Shown piece by piece: positions 7,122-15,799 of a stretch of 64,000 bases of DNA. The stretch comes from Streptomyces sp. NBC_00690. GTDB taxonomy: Bacteria; Actinomycetota; Actinomycetes; Streptomycetales; Streptomycetaceae. Within the stretch, counting starts at the first letter, position 1. Every line of letters begins with the position of its first letter. The notes below the pieces were generated by a model. The model saw nothing but the letters and a program-made list of their open reading frames with translations. It was not told where the DNA came from and searched no databases. Both the position numbers and the translations under genes were made by a program. Where the stretch lies: contig NZ_CP109009.1 in assembly GCF_036226685.1 (NCBI RefSeq), forward strand, positions 6,165,501 to 6,229,500. Direction: 5' to 3'.

Positions 7122-10100
7122 CTAACGCTCCTGCGGGTGAGTGGGGCCGAGGTTGAAGCTACCGGTCGTCGAAGTGTTCTGTTGACGACCTTGCTGAATG
7201 CCTCGGCGAAGGTTGGTCAGCCGGCCGCGCACATCGTCCGGCGCACGCGAAACCTGCGGACCGCTCTGGGTGCTCTGCTCCTGTGCCGTACCCGCGACCA
7301 GATTCGCCCGCGGGACACGACGAGGGAGACCTGAGGTGGTGACGCCGCCCGCGGTCGGCTTCTTGAGCCGCTCGGCCTGGCGCACCAACTCGTCATTGGG
7401 GGAGGGGCGCCAACCGTTGCTGTGCGCGCCCTGGCTCGCGGGGCGACCCGCGGTCGGGCGCTGCGGCATCGACGGCACGGAGTGCTCGGCGGTGTTGCGC
7501 GAGACTCCCGGCGCCGGGGGGTCCACCGGCTGGTCCGGCAGACCGTTCTGCGCCCTGCCCTGGGTATGGAACCAATCCGTCTCCAGGGTGTCGAACAGCG
7601 GTGTACGGCCATCGCCTGGACCGGCCGGCGGCAGGGCCTCCGGCTGGGGCTGCGGCGCTAGGGCGTGCTGTGCGGGCAGACCCGGGTGCGCGTCGAATCC
7701 CGGCGGCACCGGGGCCTGGCCGGGAAGCGGCGGCTGCGGTGCGCCGAAGTCGGGGCGGGGGAATTGCCCGGTGGAGGTGGGGTCCTGGGGTGTGGGTGCG
7801 CCGAAGTCGGGGCGGGCGAACTGTCCGGTGGAGGTGGGGTCCTGGGGTGTGGGTGCGCCGAAGTCCGGGCGGGGGAATTGCCCGGTGGAGGTGGGGTCCT
7901 GGGGTGTGGGTGCGCCGAAGTCGGGGCGGGGGAATTGCCCGGTGGAGGTGGGGTCCTGGGGTGTGGGTGCGCCGAAGTCGGGGCGGGCGAACTGTTCCGT
8001 GGACGCCGCATTCTGCGGCCCACCGACAGGGCTCCCGGGCGGAGTGAACTGCCCCGCGGACGATCCCGTCGGTCCGGCAGGTGCGGAAGCACCACCACTC
8101 GCATTCGCCGGCGGACCGAAGACATCCGGGCGGACGAACTGTCCGGACGGCGCGCTCGGCCCGGAGGCCACCGGCCCGCGCTGGGGCAGACCCGCGGGGA
8201 ACTCGGCCTGCTGGTCGTTGAAGTCGGGACGCGCGAACTCCGCCGTCGCCGGGCCGGGCGCCGCCTCGTTGTCCGCATGGCCGCGCGGACCCTCACCACG
8301 GCCCTTGGGGCCGCCGGGCATCTGGTCGGTGCCCCAACTCGTGGTCTGCGGACGCTGCGGGCTCGAACCCGGCAGCTCCGGCCGCGGCCCGCCCGAAGGC
8401 GGCAGCTGCCGTCCGCGGTCGCCGTCCTGCTGACCCGGGCGCGGCTGCTCGCCCGGCGCACCGGTGGAGCGGGCGTTGCGCACACTTGCCGCGCCGCCGA
8501 ACGCACCGGCCAGACCGCTGCTCTGACGGCTGGGACCACCATCGCGGCTGGGGAGAGCGGCACGCTGCGCCGGGCTGCTGCCCGCACCCGCGCCGACCTG
8601 CCCGCGCGGCGGTGCCCCGGCACCGAGAAGTCCACCGGGTGCCCCCTGCGGGCTGCCGCCGGATGCTCCGGGACCACTGCCACCGGGACCGCTGATCCCG
8701 GGGCGTCCATTGTTCCCCGTCGTGACGGGGCCGCCCAGACCGGGCGGAATGATCGGCGGCGCGCCCTGCACCGCACCGGGTGCGAGGGGGACCTTCCGGC
8801 CGCCCTGAGCAACGTCGACGGGGAGCATGACCAGCGCGGTCGTACCCCCGGAGTCGGAGGGACGCAGCTGGATGCGGATGCCGTGGCGAAGGGAGAGTCG
8901 ACCGACCACGAAGAGGCCCATGCGACGGGAGACCGAGACGTCCACGGTGGGCGGCGACGCCAGCCGCTCGTTGATTGCGGCGAGGTCCTCGGGGGAGAGG
9001 CCGATGCCGGTGTCGTGGATCTCGACCAGCACCCGTCCATCGGGCAGTGCGTGACCGGTGACCCGGACCTTGGTCTGGGGCGAGGAGAACGACGTGGCGT
9101 TCTCCAGCAGCTCGGCGAGCAGGTGCACGAGGTCGTTGACGACCCGGCCGGCGACCTCGGTGGTCGGCACGGAGGCCAACTCGATGCGCTCGTACTGCTC
9201 CACCTCCGACGCGGCGGCACGCAGCACGTCGACGAGGGGGACCGGCCGCGTCCAGCGACGGCCCGGCTCCTCGCCCGCGAGGACGAGGAGGTTCTCACCG
9301 TTCCGGCGCATACGGGTCGCCAGGTGGTCCAGCTTGAACAGCGACGACAGCTGGTCCGGGTCGGCCTCGCGGGACTCCAACTCGGAGATGAGCGAGAGCT
9401 GACGCTGGATGAGTCCCTGTGAACGGCGGGACAGGTTGGTGAACATCGCGTTGACGTTGCCTCGCAGCAGCGCCTGCTCTGCGGCGAGTCGAACCGCCTC
9501 GCGGTGCACGTCGTCGAAGGCCGCGGCGACCTTGCCGATCTCGTCCCTGGAGTGCACACCGACCGACTCGACGGAGGTGTCGACGTCCTGCGGGTCCGAC
9601 TCCGAGAGGTGCTTGACCAGCTCGGGCAGGCGTTCCTGGGCCACCTTGGTAGCGGTGTCCTGGAGCCTGCGCAGCGAACGGATCATGGAGCGGGCCACCA
9701 CGAACGCGCCGACGAGCGAGACGCCGAGGACGAACAGGATCAGCGCACCGTTGATGATGGCTTCCTGCTGTGACTCCTCGCGCAGCTGACGGGCCTTGGC
9801 CTCCATCTCGCCGAGCAGCGTCGCCTCGATGGTGTTCATCGCGTCGATGCGGACGGTGTAGTCGTCCGTCCAGTCCAGGTACGAGCGCGCCGTCTGCTCG
9901 TGGATGCCCCGTTCCTTCGAGAACACCTGGGATGCGTACTGCTCGGAGGCCGCGATGATCGGGTTGCCGTTGTCCAGCGCGTCCGTCAACTCGGAGGCGT
10001 CACCGCCGTACGTGTCGTAGATCCCCTGGAACTCTTGGAGTTCGTCGTCGCCGTTCTCGAAGGCGGTGAGTCCGTACTCGCGGTCGTCCTCGTCGAGCTT

Positions 10101-10952
10101 GACCTTCTTGCTGTCGTTGCCGCCGGGCAGCGCCGACGCGATGATCGCGCGCTGTATCGAGGCGTACTCCTTGGCGGAGGAGAAGGCCGCCAGCGCACGC
10201 GTACGCTGGATCATCTCCGGGTTACTTGTCGCCTGGGCCATGTCCTGGGAGAGGCTCAGCAGGGACTGGATCAGCCGGTGGTACCTCTGGACCGTCAGCG
10301 CCACGGACGTGTCGGGCGCGTAGGCGTTCTCCCGGATCCTCGTGAGGTCCTTGATCTGGGTGACGATGATGTTCGCGTTCTGCCGGATGCCGTCGATGGC
10401 TTCGCGGTCACCGTTGTTGGAGATGTCCAGGGTGGTTTCCAGGAACGCCGCCCGCGCCCGGTCCGTCTCCAGGCGCTCACTGGTGACCTTGAAGTTGGTT
10501 TCGGGCACCCCGTTGGAGAGGGGGCCGGCCGTCAGGTCGCGCTCGTCCTGGAGGGCTACCGCCAACCTGGTCGCTTCCTGGGTCATGTTGGTGAGCAGCT
10601 GCATGTGTTCCAGCTGCTCCATGCGTTCCATGGACTCGTTGATCCGCAGACCGCCCAGGGTGGTCGCGGCGACGACGGGGAGCGTCAGGAGGGAGACGAG
10701 ACGGGTGCTGATGCGCCAGTTGCGCAGCGCAAGGCGCGAGCCGGTGTCGTTGGGACCCTTCGCCTTGGGCAGGGCCTTGGGCGCTTCGGGGCCGTCCGGG
10801 ACAGACGCGCCGGGGCGTGCGGAAGTGCCGCCTTCGCCCGGCGCTGTCGGAGTCTGGTTCTGGGTGTGCTGGGGCGAGGAGCCGCGGTCGGTCCCGCCCT
10901 GCGGCTCCGGTTCGGCCGCAGCGCTGCCATCCCTCTTGTAACGTCCCTGCAC
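7122..10952 (-). CDS. cvnA: Conservon sensor histidine-kinase-like protein CvnA (copy 2)
   Basis: About 1276 residues with the CvnA layout: a short N-terminus, a membrane helix, an extracellular NIT-like sensor domain, a second helix (INGALILFVLGVSLVGAFVV), a HAMP-like segment, an H-box-like KLDHLATRMRR, a GHKL ATPase (LLAELLENATSF, IHDTGIGL) and a tail of over 500 disordered residues ending SRAPDDVRGRLTNLRRGIQQ. The tail holds a 19-residue tandem repeat encoded by 7741-8000. The GTG at 10952 (start VQGRYKRDGS) was preferred because it matches how I remember family members beginning. An in-frame GTG at 11153 would add 67 Arg-rich residues and has no ribosome site. It is the first gene of conservon 2. 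Confidence 0.88.
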   Translation of the reverse strand: MQGRYKRDGSAAAEPEPQGGTDRGSSPQHTQNQTPTAPGEGGTSARPGASVPDGPEAPKALPKAKGPNDTGSRLALRNWRISTRLVSLLTLPVVAATTLGGLRINESMERMEQLEHMQLLTNMTQEATRLAVALQDERDLTAGPLSNGVPETNFKVTSERLETDRARAAFLETTLDISNNGDREAIDGIRQNANIIVTQIKDLTRIRENAYAPDTSVALTVQRYHRLIQSLLSLSQDMAQATSNPEMIQRTRALAAFSSAKEYASIQRAIIASALPGGNDSKKVKLDEDDREYGLTAFENGDDELQEFQGIYDTYGGDASELTDALDNGNPIIAASEQYASQVFSKERGIHEQTARSYLDWTDDYTVRIDAMNTIEATLLGEMEAKARQLREESQQEAIINGALILFVLGVSLVGAFVVARSMIRSLRRLQDTATKVAQERLPELVKHLSESDPQDVDTSVESVGVHSRDEIGKVAAAFDDVHREAVRLAAEQALLRGNVNAMFTNLSRRSQGLIQRQLSLISELESREADPDQLSSLFKLDHLATRMRRNGENLLVLAGEEPGRRWTRPVPLVDVLRAAASEVEQYERIELASVPTTEVAGRVVNDLVHLLAELLENATSFSSPQTKVRVTGHALPDGRVLVEIHDTGIGLSPEDLAAINERLASPPTVDVSVSRRMGLFVVGRLSLRHGIRIQLRPSDSGGTTALVMLPVDVAQGGRKVPLAPGAVQGAPPIIPPGLGGPVTTGNNGRPGISGPGGSGPGASGGSPQGAPGGLLGAGAPPRGQVGAGAGSSPAQRAALPSRDGGPSRQSSGLAGAFGGAASVRNARSTGAPGEQPRPGQQDGDRGRQLPPSGGPRPELPGSSPQRPQTTSWGTDQMPGGPKGRGEGPRGHADNEAAPGPATAEFARPDFNDQQAEFPAGLPQRGPVASGPSAPSGQFVRPDVFGPPANASGGASAPAGPTGSSAGQFTPPGSPVGGPQNAASTEQFARPDFGAPTPQDPTSTGQFPRPDFGAPTPQDPTSTGQFPRPDFGAPTPQDPTSTGQFARPDFGAPTPQDPTSTGQFPRPDFGAPQPPLPGQAPVPPGFDAHPGLPAQHALAPQPQPEALPPAGPGDGRTPLFDTLETDWFHTQGRAQNGLPDQPVDPPAPGVSRNTAEHSVPSMPQRPTAGRPASQGAHSNGWRPSPNDELVRQAERLKKPTAGGVTTSGLPRRVPRANLVAGTAQEQSTQSGPQVSRAPDDVRGRLTNLRRGIQQGRQQNTSTTGSFNLGPTHPQER
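7741..8000. repeat. 57-bp tandem repeat inside cvnA2
   Basis: Units start near 7741, 7798, 7855, 7912 and 7969: four full units and a fifth that diverges near 8000. Differences between units are one or two bases. Each unit encodes 19 residues of the type FGAPTPQDPTSTGQFPRPD, with Pro/Ala alternation in the QF-x-RPD motif. Single, diverged QF-x-RPD copies occur elsewhere in the same tail. The period is a multiple of three, so unit gain or loss keeps the frame. Confidence 0.95.
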
Positions 10953-11548
10953 TAGCGTCGCAACCTCTGGACCAGGCGCCCCTGCCGTGGATTGCGGCGG
11001 GACGGTGTCGGCGTCTGTGAGGCGCGGGGCGCCCCTACGTTTTGGTGGTCGTGAGTGACCGGCGCTTCTCCCCCTTCTCCCGCCGCCGCTCGGCGCTGCG
11101 TTGCGCCTCTGCGCGCCGGCCTGAAACCGCGGCGGTGCGTGGAATTCCAGCACAGTGCAGGATCCGCAACAAGGGCCGCGTACCGTCCTGTGACCTGGGT
11201 GACTCGGTGTGAGTGGCGGGTCACCAGGCGTAGAAGGATTTCCTGGTCAAAAGGTGCGAATTGCTGCGACTTCCAAGCCCTGAACGGGTGTCCCAGTCGC
11301 CATGATCGAGAGTGGAATGCCAGATTCAGGCGCTAAATGTCCGATTCCTCGGAGATGATCAACGGTCCACATTGACCGAAATGCGCATCGAATCGTGACC
11401 AAAATCACACCCTGAACCTCGGCTTTCCGGAGATTTCTCGGGGAATCGGATGTTTAGCCTGGCGCTTTACAGAATCAGCACTCTGTAGTGACCGCCGCTT
11501 CCGCCGCCGTCTGTGCGGCCATACGCCGAGAAGGTCGTAAAAACACCG
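10953..11548. promoter_or_regulatory. Divergent upstream region of conservon 2 and the small gene at 11549
   Basis: About 600 bp without a supported gene. 11240-11470 is clearly AT-richer than the surroundings and should hold the promoters for cvnA2 (leftward) and the small rightward gene. A TTGACC hexamer lies at 11372-11377, but no well-spaced -10 box is obvious. Short open frames in 11154-11480 have shadow-like Arg/Pro composition and no ribosome site. Confidence 0.4.
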
Positions 11549-11719
11549 ATGAAGACGATGATGCTCCGCAACATAGCGAACCCCCGGCGCACCACCCTCG
11601 CCCATCTCTCGGACGCCGAGCAGCTGCAGACGCCGGAGCAGCCGGAGCACTCGCTCGATCTTCCCACCCAGACGGCCAACCCCCGTCGCACGATCCTGAT
11701 GGACGCCCCCGCCTCCTGA
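11549..11719 (+). CDS. Small unknown protein with a duplicated ANPRRT motif
   Basis: A 56-residue protein beginning MKTMMLRN, not assigned to any family. It carries the same hexapeptide twice, ANPRRTTLAHL near residues 10-20 and ANPRRTILMDA near 43-53, separated by an acidic, Gln/Pro-rich linker (DAEQLQTPEQPEHSLDLPTQ). It has no membrane helix, signal peptide or Cys. AGAAGG lies about 14 bases before the ATG at 11549; an in-frame ATG at 11558 or a GTG at 11513 are alternatives. It sits alone between conservon 2 and the FAH-gltX pair. The composition (Leu, Thr, Asn, Glu rather than Arg/Gly/Pro shadow) supports a real gene. Function unknown. Confidence 0.6.
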   Translation: MKTMMLRNIANPRRTTLAHLSDAEQLQTPEQPEHSLDLPTQTANPRRTILMDAPAS

Positions 11720-11927
11720 GGCCGAGCTCTCCCGAGCTGGCGCCATCGACGGCCACGCCGTCCCCCCCCATCGCCCCGCACCCGGTTCGTCCACCGCCCC
11801 GCAGCCGTAGGGCGCACGTCGGACACCACGGCTGCGGGGCGGTGGGCGTCGGGGCTCCCCGCGACCGCGTTAGCCTGGACCGTCAGGCTTCAGCAGCGTC
11901 AGCAGTAGTAGAGGGGCAGCCGCATCC

Positions 11928-12713
11928 GTGCGCATCGCCAGATTCTCCATCGACGGCAATGTCGCCTTCGGCGCGGTCGAGGGTGACGGTCCCGAGGAAC
12001 TCGTCCTCGACATCATCAAGGGCATCCCGTTCGCGGACTTCGAGCTCTCGGGCACCAAGGTCCCGCTCAGCAAGGTGCGGCTGTTGCCGCCGGTGCTGCC
12101 GAACAAGGTCGTCGCCTTCGGCCGCAACTACGCGGACCACGCGGCTGAGCTCGGACACGAGCTCCCGCCGGCCCCCTTCGCCTTCTTCAAGCCGTCCACC
12201 TCGGTGATCGGTTCCGGCGACGCCATCGCGTACCCCTCGTTCTCCGAGGAAGTCCACTACGAGGCCGAACTCGCGGTCGTCATCGGCCGCATGTGCCGTG
12301 AAGTGCCGCCCGAGCGCGTCCAGGACGTCATCCTCGGCTACACCTGTGCCAATGACGTCACCGCACGCGACGTCCAAAAGCGCGAGGCCCAGTGGGCCAG
12401 GGCCAAGGGCTTCGACACCTCGTGCCCGCTCGGGCCGTGGGTGGAGACGGGCATCAGCCTGGAAGAAGCGGGCGACTTGACGGTCCAGTGCACCGTCAAC
12501 GGCGAACAACGTCAGCTCGGCAGCACCCGACAGATGATCCACTCCATTACGGATCTGATCGTCAACATCACCGAGGCCATGACCCTGCTCCCGGGTGACG
12601 TGATCCTCACCGGCACCCCGGCCGGGGTCGGCCCCCTCGGCATCGGCGACGAGGTCGCCGTCACCATCCAAGGCATCGGCACTCTCACCAACAAGGTGAT
12701 CAAGCGTGGCTAA
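11928..12713 (+). CDS. Fumarylacetoacetate hydrolase family protein
   Basis: A 261-residue FAH-family enzyme (acylpyruvase or HHDD-isomerase-like), expected to cleave or isomerise a 1,3-diketo acid with a divalent metal. The C-terminal FAH domain fills residues ~45-260: [21 protein letters not shown], the metal-binding Glu pair in [11 protein letters not shown], and NDVTARDVQ with its Asp. The first 45 residues are the usual small N-terminal domain. The GTG start follows AGGGG. It overlaps gltX by 8 bp, so both are probably one transcript. The substrate cannot be told from sequence. Confidence 0.9.
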   Translation: MRIARFSIDGNVAFGAVEGDGPEELVLDIIKGIPFADFELSGTKVPLSKVRLLPPVLPNKVVAFGRNYADHAAELGHELPPAPFAFFKPSTSVIGSGDAIAYPSFSEEVHYEAELAVVIGRMCREVPPERVQDVILGYTCANDVTARDVQKREAQWARAKGFDTSCPLGPWVETGISLEEAGDLTVQCTVNGEQRQLGSTRQMIHSITDLIVNITEAMTLLPGDVILTGTPAGVGPLGIGDEVAVTIQGIGTLTNKVIKRG

Positions 12714-14181
12714 CGCGAACGTCCGCGTACGTTTTTGTCCTTCGCCGACCGGAAACCCCCATGTGGGTCTGGTCCGCACCGCCCTGTTCAACTGGGCCTT
12801 CGCCCGGCACAACGGCGGCACCATGGTCTTCCGCATCGAGGACACCGACGCCGCACGCGACTCGGAGGAGTCGTACCAGCAACTGCTGGACTCGATGCGC
12901 TGGCTCGGCCTCGACTGGGACGAGGGCCCCGAGGTCGGCGGCCCCCACGCCCCCTACCGGCAGTCGCAGCGCATGGACATCTACCAGGGGATCGCGCAGC
13001 GCCTCCTCGACGGTGGGTACGCCTACCACTGCTACTGCACCACCGAGGAACTCGACGCACGCCGCGAGGCGGCACGGGCTGCCGGCCGCCCCTCCGGCTA
13101 CGACGGCCACTGCCGCGCGCTGAGCGCCGAGCAGATCGCGGCCTACCAGGCCGAGGGCCGCCCGGCCATCGTCCGCTTCCGGATGCCCGACGAGCCCATC
13201 GTCTTCACCGACCTGGTGCGCGGCGAGCTGACCTTCACCCCGGACAACGTGCCGGACTACGGCATCGTCCGGGCCAACGGCGCTCCGCTGTACACCCTGG
13301 TCAACCCGGTCGACGACGCGCTCATGGAGATCACGCACGTACTGCGTGGCGAAGACCTCCTCTCTTCCACACCACGGCAGATCGCGCTCTACAAGGCACT
13401 GATCGAGTTGGGCGTCGCCCAGCAGATCCCGGCCTTCGGCCACCTCCCGTACGTGATGGGCGAGGGCAACAAGAAGCTGTCCAAGCGCGACCCGCAGGCT
13501 TCCCTCAACCTCTACCGGGAGCGCGGTTTCCTCCCCGAGGGACTGCTGAACTACCTGTCGCTGCTCGGTTGGTCCTTCTCGGCCGACCAGGACATCTTCT
13601 CGATCGCCGAACTGATCGAACGGTTCGACATCGCCGACGTCAACGCCAACCCGGCGCGCTTCGACCTCAAGAAGGCCGAGGCGATCAACGCCGACCACAT
13701 CCGTCTGCTCGATGTGAAGGCGTTCACCGAGGCGTGCGCTCCCTGGCTTGAGGCCCCGTACGCCACCTGGGCCCCCGAGCAGTTCGACCGCGCGGCCTGG
13801 GAGGCAATCGCCCCCTACGCCCAGACCCGCCTCACGGTCCTCTCTGACATCACGGTCAACGTCGACTTCCTCTTCCTGGCCGAGCCCGCCGAGGACGAGG
13901 CTTCCTGGACGAAGGCGATGAAGGAGGGCTCCGACGCCCTACTGCGCACCGCCCGGGAGAAGCTGGAGTCCGCCGACTGGACGAGCGCCGAATCGCTGAA
14001 GGAAGCGGTCCTGGCCGCCGGTGAGGCCCACGGCCTCAAACTCGGCAAGGCGCAGGCGCCGGTACGGGTCGCCGTCACCGGTCGCACGGTCGGCCTGCCG
14101 CTCTTCGAGTCCCTGGAGATCCTGGGCCGGGAGAAGACCCTGTCCCGGATCGACGCGGCACTGGCGAAGCTCACGGCCTGA
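12706..14181 (+). CDS. gltX: Glutamyl-tRNA synthetase
   Basis: A 491-residue class I aminoacyl-tRNA synthetase charging tRNA-Glu, and probably mischarging tRNA-Gln for the GatCAB route used by actinomycetes. The HIGH-type motif is [11 protein letters not shown] near residues 9-19 and the KMSKS-type loop is KKLSKRD near 255. The C-terminal third is the helical anticodon-binding domain. The GTG start lies inside the end of the FAH gene. Three tRNA-Glu and two tRNA-Gln genes lie less than 1 kb downstream. Confidence 0.96.
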   Translation: MANANVRVRFCPSPTGNPHVGLVRTALFNWAFARHNGGTMVFRIEDTDAARDSEESYQQLLDSMRWLGLDWDEGPEVGGPHAPYRQSQRMDIYQGIAQRLLDGGYAYHCYCTTEELDARREAARAAGRPSGYDGHCRALSAEQIAAYQAEGRPAIVRFRMPDEPIVFTDLVRGELTFTPDNVPDYGIVRANGAPLYTLVNPVDDALMEITHVLRGEDLLSSTPRQIALYKALIELGVAQQIPAFGHLPYVMGEGNKKLSKRDPQASLNLYRERGFLPEGLLNYLSLLGWSFSADQDIFSIAELIERFDIADVNANPARFDLKKAEAINADHIRLLDVKAFTEACAPWLEAPYATWAPEQFDRAAWEAIAPYAQTRLTVLSDITVNVDFLFLAEPAEDEASWTKAMKEGSDALLRTAREKLESADWTSAESLKEAVLAAGEAHGLKLGKAQAPVRVAVTGRTVGLPLFESLEILGREKTLSRIDAALAKLTA

Positions 14182-14190
14182 GCCGTACGC

Positions 14191-14216
14191 GTCACGGGAT
14201 CACGCGATCCCGTGAC
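14191..14216 (+). terminator. Hairpin after gltX
   Basis: Perfect 11-bp stem (14191-14201 with 14206-14216) and a 4-base loop, starting 10 bp after the gltX stop. No T-run. Likely ends the FAH-gltX transcript before the HAD gene. Confidence 0.65.
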
Positions 14217-14246
14217 GGTGCCCAGGAGCATCGGTAGCGTTGGATC

Positions 14247-14966
14247 ATGACGATCCGCGCCGTCCTGTGGGACGTAGACGACACGATCTTCAACTACTAC
14301 GACGCCGATCGCCTGGGGATCATGCAGCACCTCCGTTCGGAGGGCCTGGACGCCGGATACGACTCCGCCGACCAGGCCCTCCTGCGTTGGCGGGAGGTCA
14401 CCGCCGTGCACTGGGCGCGCTTCTCGGCCGGGGAGGTCGACTGGCAGCAGCACCGGCGCGACCGCGTGCGGATGTTCACCGGCCTGGCCGGGCTGTCGGA
14501 TCCCGAGGCGGACGCTTGGTTCGAGCGCTACATCGCCCACTACGAGGCCGCCTGGACCCTCTTTCCCGATGTGGTTCCGGTGCTGGACCTCCTCACGGGG
14601 TACCGGCACGGGATCCTGTCCAACTCGGCGCTCGCCGTTCAGGACCACAAACTGCGGGTGCTGGGGGTGCGCGAACGCTTCGAGACGGTGATCTGCGCGG
14701 CCGAACTCGGCTACAGCAAGCCGGCTGCCAGAGCCTTCCACACTGCCTGCGAGGCCATGGAGCTGCCGGCCCACGAGGTCTTGTACGTGGGGGACGAGCC
14801 GGACATCGACGCCCGCGGAGCGAGTGAGGCGGGGCTCCCCGCGGTCTGGCTGGACCGCACGGGTGTCGGTGGCCGGCCCGAACTCGTCCGGATCACCGCT
14901 CTCGACCAGCTTCCCGCCCTGTTGCAGGGCGATACCCGTTTTGGAGCGCCGCTCTCCTTCGGGTAA
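14247..14966 (+). CDS. HAD-superfamily hydrolase
   Basis: A 239-residue haloacid-dehalogenase-type hydrolase, probably a small-molecule phosphatase. Motif I is DVDDTIFNY near residues 9-17, motif II the SNSA Ser near 127, motif III the Lys in YSKPAAR near 155, and motif IV GDEPDIDARGA near 178-188. A helical cap lies between motifs I and II. No cofactor domain or substrate hint is visible. It stands between the gltX hairpin and the tRNA cluster and looks like its own unit. Confidence 0.88.
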   Translation: MTIRAVLWDVDDTIFNYYDADRLGIMQHLRSEGLDAGYDSADQALLRWREVTAVHWARFSAGEVDWQQHRRDRVRMFTGLAGLSDPEADAWFERYIAHYEAAWTLFPDVVPVLDLLTGYRHGILSNSALAVQDHKLRVLGVRERFETVICAAELGYSKPAARAFHTACEAMELPAHEVLYVGDEPDIDARGASEAGLPAVWLDRTGVGGRPELVRITALDQLPALLQGDTRFGAPLSFG

Positions 14967-15026
14967 TGTTCTTCCTGCGCCGCCCGCCAAGGCCACGGGG
15001 TCAGACCGGAAAGCGCAAACCAAATG

Positions 15027-15052
15027 AATCCCCTCAGTGGGGGTTGCTTTTT
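15027..15052 (+). terminator. Hairpin with T-run before the tRNA cluster
   Basis: Arms 15027-15033 and 15039-15045 form a 7-bp stem with one G-U pair, followed by GCTTTTT. This is a classical intrinsic terminator for the HAD gene, ending 3 bases before the first tRNA. The tRNA promoter must therefore overlap it, or the tRNAs are processed from a read-through transcript. Confidence 0.6.
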
Positions 15053-15054
15053 GG

Positions 15055-15126
15055 TGGCCTATGGTGTAATTGGCAGCACGACTGATTCTGGTTCAGTTAG
15101 TCTAGGTTCGAGTCCTGGTAGGCCAG
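15055..15126 (+). tRNA. tRNA-Gln (CTG)
   Basis: A 72-nt cloverleaf: acceptor TGGCCTA pairs with TAGGCCA, discriminator G, anticodon CTG in loop context TTCTGGT, T-loop GGTTCGAGTCC. CCA is not encoded. It is identical to the copy at 15389. Confidence 0.97.
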
Positions 15127-15147
15127 CTCGCAGAGCTCATCTGCAAA

Positions 15148-15220
15148 GCCCCCGTTGTGTAGCGGCCTAGCACGCTGCCCTCTCAAGGCAGTAGCGCCGG
15201 TTCGAATCCGGTCGGGGGTA
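15148..15220 (+). tRNA. tRNA-Glu (CTC), variant anticodon stem
   Basis: A 73-nt tRNA with acceptor GCCCCCG / CGGGGGT (first pair G-U), discriminator A, anticodon CTC and T-loop GGTTCGAATCC. Its anticodon stem is CTGCC/GGCAG, whereas the other two copies have CCGCC/GGCGG. The two base changes compensate, so pairing is kept. Confidence 0.97.
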
Positions 15221-15303
15221 CAGATCCATCCTGCTGATCACTTGGGTCGCTCCCGGTGATCGCGCAGTGACATCACCCGGCCTCGCCGGGTGGGATCGCT
15301 AGG

Positions 15304-15376
15304 GCCCCCGTTGTGTAGCGGCCTAGCACGCCGCCCTCTCAAGGCGGTAGCGCCGGTTCGAATCCGGTCGGGGGTA
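15304..15376 (+). tRNA. tRNA-Glu (CTC)
   Basis: A 73-nt tRNA with the same acceptor, anticodon CTC and T-arm as the first tRNA-Glu, and anticodon stem CCGCC/GGCGG. Identical to the copy at 15476. CCA is not encoded. The ~80-bp spacer before it contains a GC-rich imperfect hairpin (ATCACCCGGCCTCGCCGGGTGGGAT region, shortened here by its ends). Confidence 0.97.
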
Positions 15377-15388
15377 CGGAAATCACCA

Positions 15389-15460
15389 TGGCCTATGGTG
15401 TAATTGGCAGCACGACTGATTCTGGTTCAGTTAGTCTAGGTTCGAGTCCTGGTAGGCCAG
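15389..15460 (+). tRNA. tRNA-Gln (CTG), second copy
   Basis: A 72-nt tRNA identical over its whole length to the tRNA-Gln at 15055. It starts only 12 bases after the preceding tRNA-Glu, so it must be cut from a shared precursor. Confidence 0.97.
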
Positions 15461-15475
15461 CAGATCCCAGATCTT

Positions 15476-15548
15476 GCCCCCGTTGTGTAGCGGCCTAGCA
15501 CGCCGCCCTCTCAAGGCGGTAGCGCCGGTTCGAATCCGGTCGGGGGTA
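15476..15548 (+). tRNA. tRNA-Glu (CTC), third copy
   Basis: A 73-nt tRNA identical to the copy at 15304. It is the last member of the cluster, followed within 10 bases by a strong terminator. Confidence 0.97.
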
Positions 15549-15556
15549 CATCAGGA

Positions 15557-15589
15557 GAAGCCCTCCGCAGCAATGCGGAGGGCTTCTTC
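15557..15589 (+). terminator. Intrinsic terminator of the tRNA cluster
   Basis: A perfect 13-bp stem (15557-15569 with 15574-15586), GCAA tetraloop, then TTCTTCG. It closes the tRNA-Gln/Glu transcript. Confidence 0.85.
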
Positions 15590-15799
15590 GTTCTCCCGCT
15601 CCCGGGGTCTGCACCGCAACGATCGAGGGGAGCCGGCCGGCCCACCGGCAGCTTCCCCGGCGCCCCCGCAGTGAGGCGTTCCAGAGCGGTCGTTGGCCGG
15701 GCCGGTCGGGTGCCCCCGAGGAACTCCCCCCGGGCGAGCAGGGATTGACCATCAGTCATCCGCCGCCCTCGGCGGGGGAGTTCCCGTGTCGGAGGTGGG

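Noticed and set aside
7741..8000. Regular repeat that could be mistaken for a CRISPR array
   Set aside because: Units are contiguous with no unique spacers, the period is a multiple of three, and they are in frame inside cvnA2.
7665..9422. 585-codon open frame antisense to cvnA2
   Set aside because: Shadow of the repeat-rich cvnA2 tail and ATPase domain; Gly/Arg-rich composition and no motif.
15055..15548. tRNA cluster as an integration site
   Set aside because: No integrase gene or partial tRNA repeat was seen nearby; the repeated tRNA sequences are complete functional genes.
15495..15759. Minus-strand open frames across the last tRNA-Glu and its terminator
   Set aside because: They overlap a clear tRNA and terminator and have no recognisable product.
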